The notes below the pieces were generated by a model. It made no database searches, was not told where the DNA came from, and saw nothing but the letters and a program-made list of their open reading frames with translations. A stretch of 64,000 nucleotides of DNA, taken from the NCBI GenBank assembly GCA_027625915.1, contig JANTQA010000026.1, positions 3,286,001 to 3,350,000 of the forward strand. The letters run 5' to 3'. Source of the DNA: Anaeramoeba flamelloides (lineage: Eukaryota; Metamonada; Anaeramoebidae). Position 1 is the first letter of the stretch. The number at the start of each line of letters is the position of its first letter. A program made the position numbers and the translations under genes. Positions 11,782-22,191 of this stretch are shown one piece after another.

Positions 11782-12779
11782 TAGATATTAATAGCAATTG
11801 AAAAAAAAATGAAATTTTTCAGTGATATTTTTTTCATTTTTAATTGTAAAATTTTTGAATTTTTTAATTGACTTAGTAGAGAGATAATTTTCAAGTATTT
11901 TTTTAAAAGTCGAAAAAGAAAGATATTTTTCAATTACAAAATAGCACAAAATATTTCAATGAAAAGATATCGCTAAATTAAATTGAATATCTGATTTTTT
12001 ATCTGTTTTTGGAATATTTTTTATCATTTTATTTTTTTCTAGGTTTGAGTTTTTATATACATCCCCAATTGTTTTCTGCAAATTGCTTTAACATTTATTC
12101 TTTTTTCAATCTTAATTTTCAATCATAAATTAATTCATTTCAACTTTTTTCATTAAAAAAATACCCCAAAAATAGGTGTTTTTTTCAAAAGTAAGGTATT
12201 TTTGAAAAGGGGGGTATTCAGATTTTCATGAGTTTAATAGCTTTCCTTCTCTTAATATATAAAATTAGGGTAACTCTGAAAGTATAATTTATTAAAGAAG
12301 TATAACTGAAATCCAAGGTATATTTTTAGCTAACTTTAATTTTCCATATTTAAATTTTCCTTGTAGTGAAGTTGTTTAATTCAAAAAAGGAAATATAAAC
12401 CAAAAACTAAAAGATGAAAAAATGATAATCATATTTTACAAAAATCAAAATTATTATCAATTTGAAAGAAATTGTATTATGTTTTAGTTTGGATACGTTT
12501 TAGCTTTGTGGAAATTTTTGAATTTTAGTCAAGTCAGAATATATAGAATAAAATTCATCAAATTTTTTACTTTGATTTCCATTTTTGTAAATTCCAAAAT
12601 CCTGCCTTCAAAACAGTAATTGGTAAAGAATAATTTGGAGATAAGTTAATTGTATAGTGTTTCTTATATTTACATGAATAAAGGGTATTATTCAAAGCTG
12701 GGTAACGAAATTTTAAAAAAAAATCGAAAATTCTTTTTGAATTTATCAATATAACTGTTATGAATTAAAAATGGGAAAC
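11782..12779. other. intergenic, nothing recognised
   Basis: About 1 kb of A/T-rich sequence. The minus-strand frame at 12567-12749 is short and has no recognisable motif. No repeat pair was identified. Confidence 0.5.
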
Positions 12780-13841
12780 TAAACTCGATTCCAAAAAATG
12801 GGACACAAAAAAAAAAAATACATTAATAAAAATATACTCCAAAATACATGATACTTAAACATTAAAATAATAAAAGACCCGAAAATATTTAATTAATACT
12901 ATTTATATATTTTATAGTAAATTTAAAATTCAATTCGAAAAATAAAAAAGAAAAAATAAAAAAAAGTGTGCCCCCTTTTTTGGAACACGGTTACCAATAA
13001 ATCCATTTTTATTGAAAGAAAAATTAATAAAAACTATTAATAGATTCAGTTTGTCTTTTGATAACTAAATATATCCTTTTAAATATAGAGTTTACTAATT
13101 TTCTAAGGTTTCCCAACTCAAAGTATTTCATACATTAGTGAAAATTTTAAAAATTCTTCTTCGTTTTTTGGTTACAATTTTTCAGTTTAGTATCCATAAA
13201 TTCTCAATTGGGTTTAAATTTGTGGAATCGGGGGTCATGGGTCCAGAACATTACATCCCCGATTTAAGTAAGTTTGGGTTTTTTTTTAAAGTATGTGGAC
13301 AAGCTCCATCCTTTTGGAAAATCCATTTCAACTCACCATATTCTTAATTAGCGAGTTGAATTACATTTGATTTTTTTGATAATATCATTAATAATATATT
13401 CAGTATTCACACTTCCATAAATGATAATAAGGTCTGTTTGTAGGCCATGTGCTCTAGCACCCCATATCAAGATTTTTTTTCAAAAAATTTTTTTATCGAT
13501 AAAAAAAGAATCTTTTTCCTTTTTGAGAGAAAAAAAAAATTTTTTTTTGTGATCAGAATCAAAACTTTTAAATATCATTTTAAAGTGATTTTGAGATTTT
13601 CAAAAAGTTTTGTAAAAAATTTTAATTTTTTTTTCTTTTGAAAAAAAAGAATACAAAAAAAATCAAAAAAATTATTGAAAATCAAAAATCAAAAAATAAT
13701 GAAAAAAATGATAAATAATTCACTTTAAAATTATTTACATTGATTGTTAATATCTAATGTTTCGATTTAAGAGTCAAATATCACTTTTCTGGGAATTAAA
13801 TTGATTTTGAAGGTGTGCCCCAATTTTTGGAATTGAGTTTA
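12780..13841 (-). mobile_element. Tc1/mariner-type DNA transposon, decayed
   Basis: The ends TAAACTCGATTCCAAAAAAT (then GGGACAC) and, inverted, GTGTGCCCCAATTTTTGG then AATTGAGTTTA form a TIR of about 30 bases bounded by TA. The minus strand carries remnants of a DDE transposase. Near 13440-13472 it reads WGARAHG, followed by an IIIYGSVNTEYI segment. At about 13289-13324 it reads FQKDGACPHT, the usual FQQDNAPxH block containing the second catalytic Asp. At about 13190-13235 it reads PDSTNLNPIENLW, the SPDLNPIExLW block with the third catalytic Glu. The blocks lie in different frames with stops between them (TAA after the NTEYI segment, and a TAA plus frame slip between the last two blocks), so the gene is dead. 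At 1062 bp it is somewhat shorter than typical Tc1/mariner elements. The N-terminal DNA-binding part was not recognised; that region is poly-A/T. Confidence 0.85.
12964..12996. repeat. internal inward-facing TIR copy
   Basis: GTGTGCCCCCTTTTTTGGAA, about 200 bases inside the left terminus of the Tc1/mariner element, is an inverted copy of that terminus. The first 215 bases can therefore fold as a separate small MITE. The 715-bp elements show the same spacing between an end and an inward-facing copy of it. Confidence 0.6.
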
Positions 13842-14566
13842 TTATAACTTCATTTTGATCCTCCTTTTTTTCCCAAAAGATATTTCCTAGATTAGAGATA
13901 TAATTTTTTTGTTGGTTACTTTTTTATTGTATTTATTAGGGGCTTTCGGTGAATTAAGAATCCTTAAAGAAAGAATTTTTCTTTGGAAAATATGAAAAAG
14001 TTTGAAATTTTACCTATTTAAAAATCAAATACCAGTAATAAATAATTTTTTTTTTAAAACGATCCCAAGCAATTTTAAACAACTGTTTCAATTTGGAACC
14101 AGAAAACTTTTTCATTATATCTTTACCATTGTATTCAATTCAGATACTTTTATACTTTGAGTATCTTGCACAGCAAAAAAAAAAAAAAAAAAAAATCGAG
14201 ATTTTACCTAATAGAATATTATATCAGAATTTTATCGTGATGTAATCAGTAAACTAAACGCAAACTGATCTCTTGGATGAAGATTCAAGTCTGAGAAAAA
14301 AACACAAAATTCAAATAATGCTACTTATTACAGAAAGTACCTTCCAAATTTATTATTCTAATATATATACAAAAATCATTTTTTGTCTTGGTTAAGAGAT
14401 TTACGATCTTTTTGAAGTATTTTTAAAATGAATTATTTTGGCAAAAAATTTTGTTTATTTCGTTTTCTTTTTTGTTCTATTGGTAAATTTCACTTACTTT
14501 GCACTTAAAACTATCTATAAGGGGAATTTTATTCAATTATTTTTTTGTTTAGGTTAGGGATTATTG
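13842..14566. other. intergenic, nothing recognised
   Basis: A/T-rich spacer with homopolymer tracts (A run near 14177-14197) and a short palindrome around AGATACTTTTATACTTTGAG near 14140. No gene or repeat-family member was recognised. Confidence 0.5.
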
Positions 14567-14996
14567 TCCTGTAAAAAAAAATCAAACAGGAAAAAAAAGT
14601 GAAGCACATTTTTAATTGCGAACCTGAAGAGAGTTTCAAAGCTGGATCAATTAATAAAAGAAAAAATAAATTATAAAAGTTAAAAATGAAGTATTCGCCA
14701 CAATAACGGTTTTTTTAATACTGCCTTTTGGTATGAGTTTTTAATGGATTGATCAATTATTAAAAATTTGTTTCAAAAAATAGACTATTTTTGAGATCTC
14801 CAAAACCTCATGAATAATTCCGATAATCTAGTAGATTTAAATTACATTTGTTGGTTTTGATTGGAAATTATATAATGGATTGTTATTTGAAGTTAATTGG
14901 TTTCTTCTTTTTAATTGATTGTACTTGTCGTTTTCTATTCATGTTACCAATTAAAAACTGTGTTTCACTTTTTTTCCCTGTTTGACTTTTTTCCAG
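14567..14996 (-). mobile_element. 430-bp MITE (GTGAAACACGG family), copy 1
   Basis: Bounded by AGGAAAAAAAAGTGAAGCAC and its inverted partner GTGTTTCACTTTTTTTCCC. The interior is an inverted relative of 21752-22191: it has AAGTATTCGCCACAATAACG near its left end where that copy has the complement near its right end. It also shares the landmark GACTATTTTTGAGATCTC. There is no coding capacity. It is more diverged than the other three copies. Confidence 0.8.
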
Positions 14997-16125
14997 AATG
15001 GTTAGTATTTTGGTACCAAGAACCGGAAATATCAATAAATTATTCACAAATCATTAATACTCCTGAAGACTGTTTTGTGTTTAGTACTTAATTTACAATA
15101 GAATAAACAATAAAAACAGAATAAGTTCCTTTATCAAAAAAAATTCATAGATCCTGAGTTGTCAAAAGATCAGAAACACTTGTGAACAAATAAAAGGTTA
15201 ATTTTTGTTCAAGATCTGAAAAATTTATTTGGAATTGACCTTTTTAACAAATTATCTTCAAGTATCATTGATTTAAGAAAAAAAAACAGAATTTCAATAT
15301 GGTGAGTTATGCAAAACAACAAAACCACAAACAGTCAAGTTAATGGAATATTTTGCTAAATAAGTCTTACTTTTACAAATTGTTTTGTTTAATACTGTAA
15401 AAAATTTTAGTTAAGAATCTTGTGATGGGAAGTTGACATTTTCAATTTTCTCTCAGTTTTCAAGAATGTAAATTGGTTTTAAATTCTACACGTGTTGTAT
15501 GTCTGAATTTTGTGTGTTACTTTATAAATTCTACATTTCTTTTGGCAATTTCTATCTTAATTTTTTTCACTAAAAATTCCAAAATTTTTTTACAAATAAA
15601 TATTTTTTCAACAAAAAAAACACCTTCAAATAATCTGTCCCCCCCCTCAACTTGTCAAACTATTCCCTTAACCTTATTTTTTCAAAATATGATTTGTTTT
15701 AAAATTTCTTTAACTTCTTTTCCATTTTGAAAATATCATTCAAGTTCAACAAAAACAACTTATTTTTATCACCTTCATTGAAATTATATTTGATCTATTG
15801 AATAAATCTCTATTTTTGAGAAAAATCAGTAAAAATTTTTCAATATTTCTCAGATTTTGATTAAATGTGGTTTCTTGATTTCGATGTATGATTTCACAAG
15901 ATTAAAGATAAACCACTCCTTAAAAAAAAAGCCAAATTGTAAAAACCTGAAAATAAATAATACTTTCTTCCAATTACTTGTCAATTTTGTTTCTTCGACC
16001 TTTTTGGTCGATTCAAAAATATAACTTTTAAACTATATTTTTCGTAAAAAAACCATTTTTTTCAACACAAAGTTTATAAGTTTATTTTATTAAAATTTTT
16101 TGTAAATAAAAAAAAAAGTTTTTAA
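14997..16125. other. upstream region of Ena/VASP gene, nothing recognised
   Basis: About 1.1 kb. The open frame at 15473-15730 is hydrophobic and low-complexity and I do not call it a gene. The last 100 bases before 16126 are A/T-rich, as in other upstream regions here, with no distinct promoter motif. Confidence 0.5.
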
Positions 16126-18548
16126 ATGTCGTGAGTGTTTTGTTTTTGCAAATAGCTTTGCTCTTCGTAGTTCTTTTTCTTCCCTTCTCTTAACCTTTTC
16201 TTTTTCTTTTTTTATTTAACTTTTTAATTTTTTCCCCTTGATCTAATTAGTGAAAAACCAATACACTCAACAAAAGCTAACCAATTTTATTTTGATGCAA
16301 AAACAAAAGGATGGAAACCACTTTCTGGTGGTGAAGCACCAATTCATATTTACCACCACAGTGGTAAAGGTACTTACAGAGTAATAGGAATGCGAAAAGA
16401 TAAAAAGGTAAAAAAATTTTTAATTTTTTTTATTGATTTTTTCTTGTTTTTTTATTTTTTAAATCAGGGATTTGTTTTTGTAATTTTGTTTATTGAACAA
16501 AGGTCTTCAATTCTTTTTCTTTTTTTTTTTTAATTATTTGTTTTTACAAATAATTTTAATTAAAATAAGAATGAAAAGAAAAGAAAAAAAATTAAATTTT
16601 TCAAAATAAAAAACTATTTTGGAATTTATTTGGAAAAAATATTTGCTTTAAAAAACACCAACCCACCTTTTAAATTGGAAAAAATAAACTAGAATCTAAT
16701 CGATAGTTGGTACCTGTCTCTAAATTGTCTTGTCTTGGTTTGCTTAAAAAAAAAAATTTTCCTTTATCAATTTCCTCCACTCTGCTTGTTGAATAAGATT
16801 TTTTCTTTGGGAATTAAAAAAAAAAAAAAATAAAGCATTTAAAATTAATTTTGAAGAGCCCCCACCACAATTGAAAATTTCAATTCGAATTGAGACACCG
16901 ATTTGGTGGGAAACTTAAAATAATTTTTGATATTCTTCTTTTCTTTGGAAATAATATTTTTTCTTCTTTTTTAAATAAATTTTTAAATTTTAAAAATTTA
17001 ATTTTTTTTAAAAAAGAAAAGATTTCTTGTTTCTCTTCAAATAACCACAGCTTTTTTTTTTTCAAAAAAAACAAGTTCGTGATTTGAATAAAAAGAGAAA
17101 AAAATAATTAAATAATTTTATTGTTCAAAATTCTTTTTCTTTTCTGTCAATTAAAAAAAAAAAAATAATCAAAAGTCTCTTAGGATCCTTTTTCTGACAA
17201 AACTCTAATGTTAAAATTAATCCATCCAAAAAGAGAATTCGGAATTCCATGGAAACTCAAGCGCTCGACAACCTTTTGTAACTTTGAAAGGGAAAAACTA
17301 AAAACCACAAAAATATAAAATAAATTAATTTTTTTTATTTCTGTGCTTTTCAAAACAAAAAGGTGTGTATCAACTCCAACATTTTTGCAACAATGGCACC
17401 TAAAAAAAATGGGGAAAAACTTGTTGCATGGGCCAACGAAAAAAGAGTTACATATGGAGTCAACTTCTCGAGTTCGAAAGAAGCCGACAAATTTTTGGCA
17501 CAACTTCAAAAAGCCATCAAGGCCCTGAATTCCAATTCAAAAAAAGACAAGAAATCCAAAAAGGAAGAGAAGAAATCCAAAAAGGATAAGAAAAAGTCCA
17601 AAAAAGAGAAAAAAGAAAAAAAACCATCCAAAAAAGACAAAAAGAAATCCAAAAAAAAGGACAGCACGCCACCCCCACCAAAATCTGGGGGACCACCAAC
17701 ACCATCCGGGGGACCACCACCACCAAAGTTGGGAGGACCACCAAAACTCGGAGGACCACCAAAACTCGGAGGAGGACCCCCACCAAAGCAAGGAGGAAAG
17801 TCGAGAAACGCACTATTGGACTCGATCCAAGGCTTTTCAAAGGGTGGCTTAAAAAAAGCCGAAACCAATGATCGATCTGGCCCAAATGTCGACAATAAGC
17901 CCAAATCCGGAGGAGGCGGAGGAGGCGGAGGAGGAGGACTCATGGACGCAATTCTGAACAGAGGGAGGGGTTTGAAAAAAACCGGTGGATTTGGCGGCAG
18001 ACCAAGAGGTGGCTTACCAAAAACACCACCCAAAACAGAGGAACCTAAAAAGGCAGAAGGGAACCCTTGGAAACAAGAAAATAAAAGACCCTCTCGTGGA
18101 TTTGGTGGATCGTCGCCAAAAACTGGTGGCTTTGGTGGACAAAGACGCGGTGGATTTGGTGGCGTGAAAAAAACCGGTGGTTTTGGTGGAAATTCCCCAA
18201 AAAGAGGTGGATTTGGATCGAGAAGACAAACACCAAACACACCAAAATCAGGAGGAGGAAAACTGTAAGTTTTTGACCGATATTAATAATCTTTTTTTTT
18301 TTTTTTTATTTTTCTTTTTTTTTCCCAAAATAATTGTTTTTATTTTAAAATTTTGCCTTCTAATTTCAAAGAATTTATTCCTATTTTTTTTTTTATATTT
18401 AATATCTTTTTATCTTTATTATTTATTATATCTACCTTTATTATATAGTTCTGGAGACACACTCGAAATGATTAACCAAGTTCAAAGTCAAATGATTGAT
18501 TATATTAATCAAGAATTTGAAAAACTTAAAAACCAACTTAAAAAATAA
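16126..18548 (+). CDS. Ena/VASP-family actin regulator
   Basis: Four exons, 16126-16130, 16251-16407, 17363-18264 and 18449-18548, join to 387 residues. Exon 1 is only ATGTC followed by a GTGAGT donor, giving Met-Ser|Glu, as Ena/VASP proteins start. Residues 1-109 form an EVH1 domain: W23, IHIYHHSGKGTYRVIG, VCIN and VTYGVNF all align with VASP/Mena. A Lys-rich segment follows (about 113-150), then a Pro-rich stretch with PPPPK and GGPPP repeats (a likely profilin-binding region). Two WH2/G-actin-binding-like motifs come next (NALLDSIQGFSKGGLKKA and GLMDAILNRGRGLKK), separated by a glycine run. A GGFGG-rich segment leads to a C-terminal helix, MINQVQSQMIDYINQEFEKL, placed as the tetramerisation coiled coil. 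The family promotes filament elongation at filopodia and leading edges. Intron 2 (955 bases) is unusually long for this window. In my by-eye alignment the FPPPP-pocket positions read F16, W23 and L74 rather than Y, W and F. Confidence 0.93.
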
Positions 18549-19022
18549 TCGTGTTTACATTAATTATTTAATATTTTAACTTTTGAAAATATTTTGAATT
18601 CATATTCTTATTATTTTTTCATCTTTTATTTTTTTTTTAAACAACAATCAAAATCTGAATATTTTTCTTACTTTGAATTGTATTATTCTTTTTAATATTT
18701 TATGTTTCTATTTAATTTTTTTTTTTTATTTTTTTTGTTTGCTTTGTTTGGGATTTTTTTTTTTTTTGAAAAAAATTTCCTTTTTCAAAATTGTCTTCTT
18801 TTTTATATTTTTTTTTTTTTTGTCTTAATTTCAAAATTCACGTACTATCAAATGATAAATCAATAAATAAAAAAATAAATCCAAAAAACAAATATTTTTT
18901 TTTTTTTATGTTTTATGAATTATTCATAAAAACTAAATTTAGTTTGCCAAAACATTTTTCTGATTAAATTGTGTTGAGAAGAATTCGTTTTTTGAGATAA
19001 AATAGTTCTTTTAAAAAAGAAT
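18549..19022. other. 3' flank of Ena/VASP gene
   Basis: T-rich homopolymers and A/T-rich sequence with no gene or repeat recognised. Confidence 0.5.
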
Positions 19023-19617
19023 CGTTACAATTGTTACAACCCTACAGCCATTCCAGCCCGACCGTGAAATCTATGATAAACAGAAAATTTATTTTCTGTA
19101 TCATACTTTTCTTTTTATGAAAGGGTTTTATGGTTATTTGATAGCCTACTGCAAACCATGAAATTTTGTAATAGAAAAAAAATTTCCCACACATTGAGAA
19201 AATATGAGAATTTGAATTTTTGAATACAAACCTTTCTAAATGATCAATAATTTGGAAAAATTTTCAGGTTTTTGGTGGATCCTTAATTTCTAAAGACCTT
19301 AAAATCAAAAGGCAAGACAATTTTAAAGTGACCATCAAATTTTATCTTCGATCTTGAGAATCTTTGTTTTGAATTTTTGAATTTGTTTCAAAAACAACAA
19401 GATTTTTTTCTTAGTTTTTCAAATAAGAATTTTTTTAAAAAAACCTATGCCAAACTATAAAATGTATATGATAGCGTATAACCGAAGATTTTTTTTTTGT
19501 ATTTAACTGAGACAAAAAGTCAATTTCTATGTCTGTCAAATTTCACGGTAGGTTTGGAATGGCTGTAATATCTCTATCTATCAAAATTTCTGGTAGGTTT
19601 GTAACAGCTGTAACAGA
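19023..19617. mobile_element. outer TIR element split by an insertion
   Basis: GTTACAATTGTTACAACCCTA at the left (19025 onward) is matched inverted at the right by GGTAGGTTTGTAACAGCTGT (about 19588-19609). The left TIR is interrupted after about 20 bases by a second element of the same family (19043-19567). The interruption falls at a TA inside CCTAC, as expected for TA-targeting elements. A third weaker end, TTCAAGGTTGGAACAGCG, follows near 19652. This is nesting of relatives rather than a simple tandem. Confidence 0.55.
19043..19567. mobile_element. 525-bp fold-back/MITE with CTACCGTGAAAT ends
   Basis: Starts TACAGCCATTCCAGCCCGAC (then CGTGAAAT) and ends with the inverted counterpart ATTTCACGGTAGGTTTGG then AATGGCTGTA. 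The TIRs are about 29 bases. The ends match those of 3961-4361 but the interior differs, so the two share a mobilising transposase rather than descent as a single insert. There is no open frame of note. Confidence 0.75.
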
Positions 19618-20209
19618 TATCAAATTCTTATGCCTTATAAACATTTACTTCAAGGTTGGAACAGCGATATCAATCTAATTAAATTGTGACTTTTGATTTT
19701 AATTAAAAAAGATAGATCATTTTTTCAATTATTTATTTTCTTTTTTTTTTTTTAATTTATTTGTAAGATCTTTTTCCCTATTTTATTCTTAATGATTATT
19801 AAATATGATTTTACTGATTTAAGTGTTAGATAAGATGCGTGTGTTTAATTAAATAAGCGAGAGAGTCAATATTTTCATTTTTTTCAACAAAATTACTTTT
19901 ATACTTTAAATCAAAGGTGGTATATAATTCATTTTTTAATTAATGATAAATCTCAACTTAGTTATAGTTTGAATTTTTTGTTTAATAGAACTTTATAATT
20001 CTCAAAATCCGATAGGAAAGTACATATATATGTAAAATAATTTAATAGATAAAAAACCTTCCTCATGATAAACATTTATTTTTTGTTTTTCATTTGGCGA
20101 TCTTAGTTTTAAGTACCTTTTTGACAATTCAAAGGTTTTCATATTTTCAATTTTCGGCATTTTATTCTTGATTATATATAGAATTACAAAAATAATTTTT
20201 GTTTAATGT

Positions 20210-20240
20210 GGTGCTTAGCACCCCGAAAAAATATTTATTT
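20210..20240. repeat. short dispersed motif TTAGCACCCCGAA
   Basis: GTGCTTAGCACCCCGAAAAA here and CCCTTAGCACCCCGAATTTA near 42309-42328 share a 13-base block that is strikingly G+C-rich for this DNA. It is possibly the end of an undetected element; no inverted partner was found at either site. Confidence 0.35.
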
Positions 20241-20341
20241 AATTCTGAAGATTAGATTCAAGTAATTATGGAATTTTTTGATAAAATAATTATAAAACTA
20301 ACTCTACAAGTTACAAAATTAAATAAAAACCAATTCCATAC

Positions 20342-20362
20342 AAACACACACACACACACACC
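20342..20362 (+). repeat. (CA)n microsatellite
   Basis: An alternating ACACAC run of about 20 bases followed by CCCCTCC. It is the only CA repeat noticed in the window. Confidence 0.85.
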
Positions 20363-20439
20363 CCTCCATCCTTATAAATGGTAAACCTAAAGCGGATATC
20401 ACAATATAAGCGATTATTAGAAATTAAGTTATTTATGCC

Positions 20440-21080
20440 AAAAAAATAAAAATTACTATACCTTGTAATTCAAGTACATATTCAAAAATGGATGAAATAG
20501 TCAATTTCTGCAAAGAAAATATGGGAAAATAACAGATCTCCAAAAACTCGAGAAACCAATTTTAAGCAAATATAATATAAATTAGAATCTTTACTAGAAA
20601 AAGAAAATAAAAAATCAAAAAGAAATCCGAAAAATAACTAATTTCCACCCAATTTTAACAAAAAAAAGTCATACCTAAACTGGAAAATATCAAATTCGTA
20701 TTAAAACTAAAATTCTCCTCAAATGGCTTCAATGAGCACATACAAAAAAACATACGCTTGAAAGACATCCAAAATATGTATATTTCTGTAGAAAAAAATT
20801 CAATAATTCCGATCACTTAGTAAGGGGATGTATAAATAATATGAAAAAAACACAAAAGAGTAAAAATCAGACTTCAAAAAAAAACAAATATTTTGATTTT
20901 TTGACCATTGTTAAAAAAAACAGAGATAGATTACTGAGTTTAATAAAATATAAAGGAAATTGATAGTATTAATGAAATATATTTTCTTATCAAACAAATT
21001 CAACATTCTAGAATAACAAAAACATCAAATCCAAATGAACCAGAAACATCCAACCACACCACTCCATCTCTATTCTAATA
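20440..21080 (+). mobile_element. probable LINE 3' remnant
   Basis: The frame around 20795-20850 reads a Cys followed by RKKFNNSDHLVRGCINNMK. This resembles the Cys-His-Cys cluster near the C-terminus of LINE reverse-transcriptase proteins; the better-preserved LINE at 24617-26655 has CPLCLKYEHKE...DHFLWVC. It is followed by a Lys-rich tail (KKNRDRLLSLIKYKGN) and a stop. The upstream frame with FVLKLKFSSNGF could be the segment before the cluster but needs a frame slip. No reverse-transcriptase core is present. Orientation +, heavily decayed; it could be a different LINE clade from the one at 24.6 kb. Confidence 0.4.
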
Positions 21081-21081
21081 A

Positions 21082-21084
<3 letters not shown>

Positions 21085-21112
<28 letters not shown>
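21085..21112. repeat. (TA)n microsatellite
   Basis: An alternating TA run of about 28 bases just past the putative LINE remnant, where a LINE tail or target repeat might be expected. Confidence 0.9.
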
Positions 21113-21116
<4 letters not shown>

Positions 21117-21751
21117 TATTTTTATCTTCCTTTCTTTGATTATTTTGATTTTCATTTTTTTTTTTTTTTCATTTTTTTTATGAACTATTTTAAACAAATA
21201 TTATCATAAAAAACTAAATAAAGTTTCGAATACCTCAAACAAGCATCTTGTTATACTTATTAAATATAAAGTTTTAAATTTAAGAAACTCAAAATTCACT
21301 CTTAAACAGATAGAGGATTTTCTAGCATGAGATGTCAAACTTAAACTGGGTAAAATTCAACAACCGCGAAATATAACTTTTCTGATAAATTGAAAATATT
21401 AGTAAAATTTTGGAAATATCAAGTTATTCCCATTATATATATATTTATAAAACAATCCCAGTAACCATTAAACTTTCTTATTGGGCTATCGATTTAATAT
21501 TCTAAATCAATCAATTTTGATCCTTTGCTAAATTATGAAATAAAAAAAAATCCCAAATCTGAAAGATTAATAGAGAAAATAACTGGGAACGTAAATCCAA
21601 ATTTAGATATGAAAATTTAAAATTAGAATCATTTTAATACAATTTAAAAGATATGAACGAATTTAGATTTGAGAGATATACTTAATTATTTTGGATTTAA
21701 AATAAATTTGAGGAAAACTATTTGGTTAAAAAATTTTTATCAAAATTTAGG
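21113..21751. other. intergenic, nothing recognised
   Basis: A/T-rich spacer between the LINE remnant and the next MITE. No gene or repeat was recognised. Confidence 0.5.
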
Positions 21752-22191
21752 TAACTGTTGTGGAAAAAAAGTGAAACTGGAAAAAAAGTGAAACACGGTT
21801 TTTAATTGGGAACATTACTGAAAATGAAAAGTAAAATCAATAAAAAGAAGAAACCAATTAACTTCAAATAATAATCCAGTATATAATTTTCAATCAACCC
21901 AACAAATACTATTTAAATCTACTGATTTATCGAAATTGTGTGTGTGGTTTTTTGAGATCTCAAAAATAGTCAATTTTTTTGAACAAATTTTTTAATAATT
22001 GATCAATCAAAGAAAAACCCATACCTAATAATAGTATTAAAAAAACTGTTATTGTGGCGAATACTTCATTTTGTCTTTATTTATTTATTTATTCTTTTTT
22101 TCATTGATCTTACTTTGAATTTTCAGTAATGTTCCCAATTAAAAACCGTGTTTCACTTTTTTTCCAGTTTCACTTTTTTTCCACAACTGTA
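21752..22191 (+). mobile_element. 430-bp MITE (GTGAAACACGG family), copy 2
   Basis: The best-preserved copy. The ends GTTGTGGAAAAAAAGTGAAA and its inverse are bounded by TA on both sides. The arms continue as GTGAAACACGGTTTTTAATT then GGGAACATTA. Each end carries a second, internal GGAAAAAAAGTGAAAC block, so the terminal motif is duplicated at both ends. Internal landmarks shared with the other three copies are AGATCTCAAAAATAGTCAAT and TAATAATTGATCAATCAA. There is no coding capacity. Confidence 0.85.

Noticed and set aside
17506-18240. Long minus-strand open frame (244 codons, Pro/Phe-rich) and other frames over the Ena/VASP exon
   Set aside because: They are shadows of the Gly/Pro/Lys-rich repetitive exon 3 on the opposite strand and in other frames.
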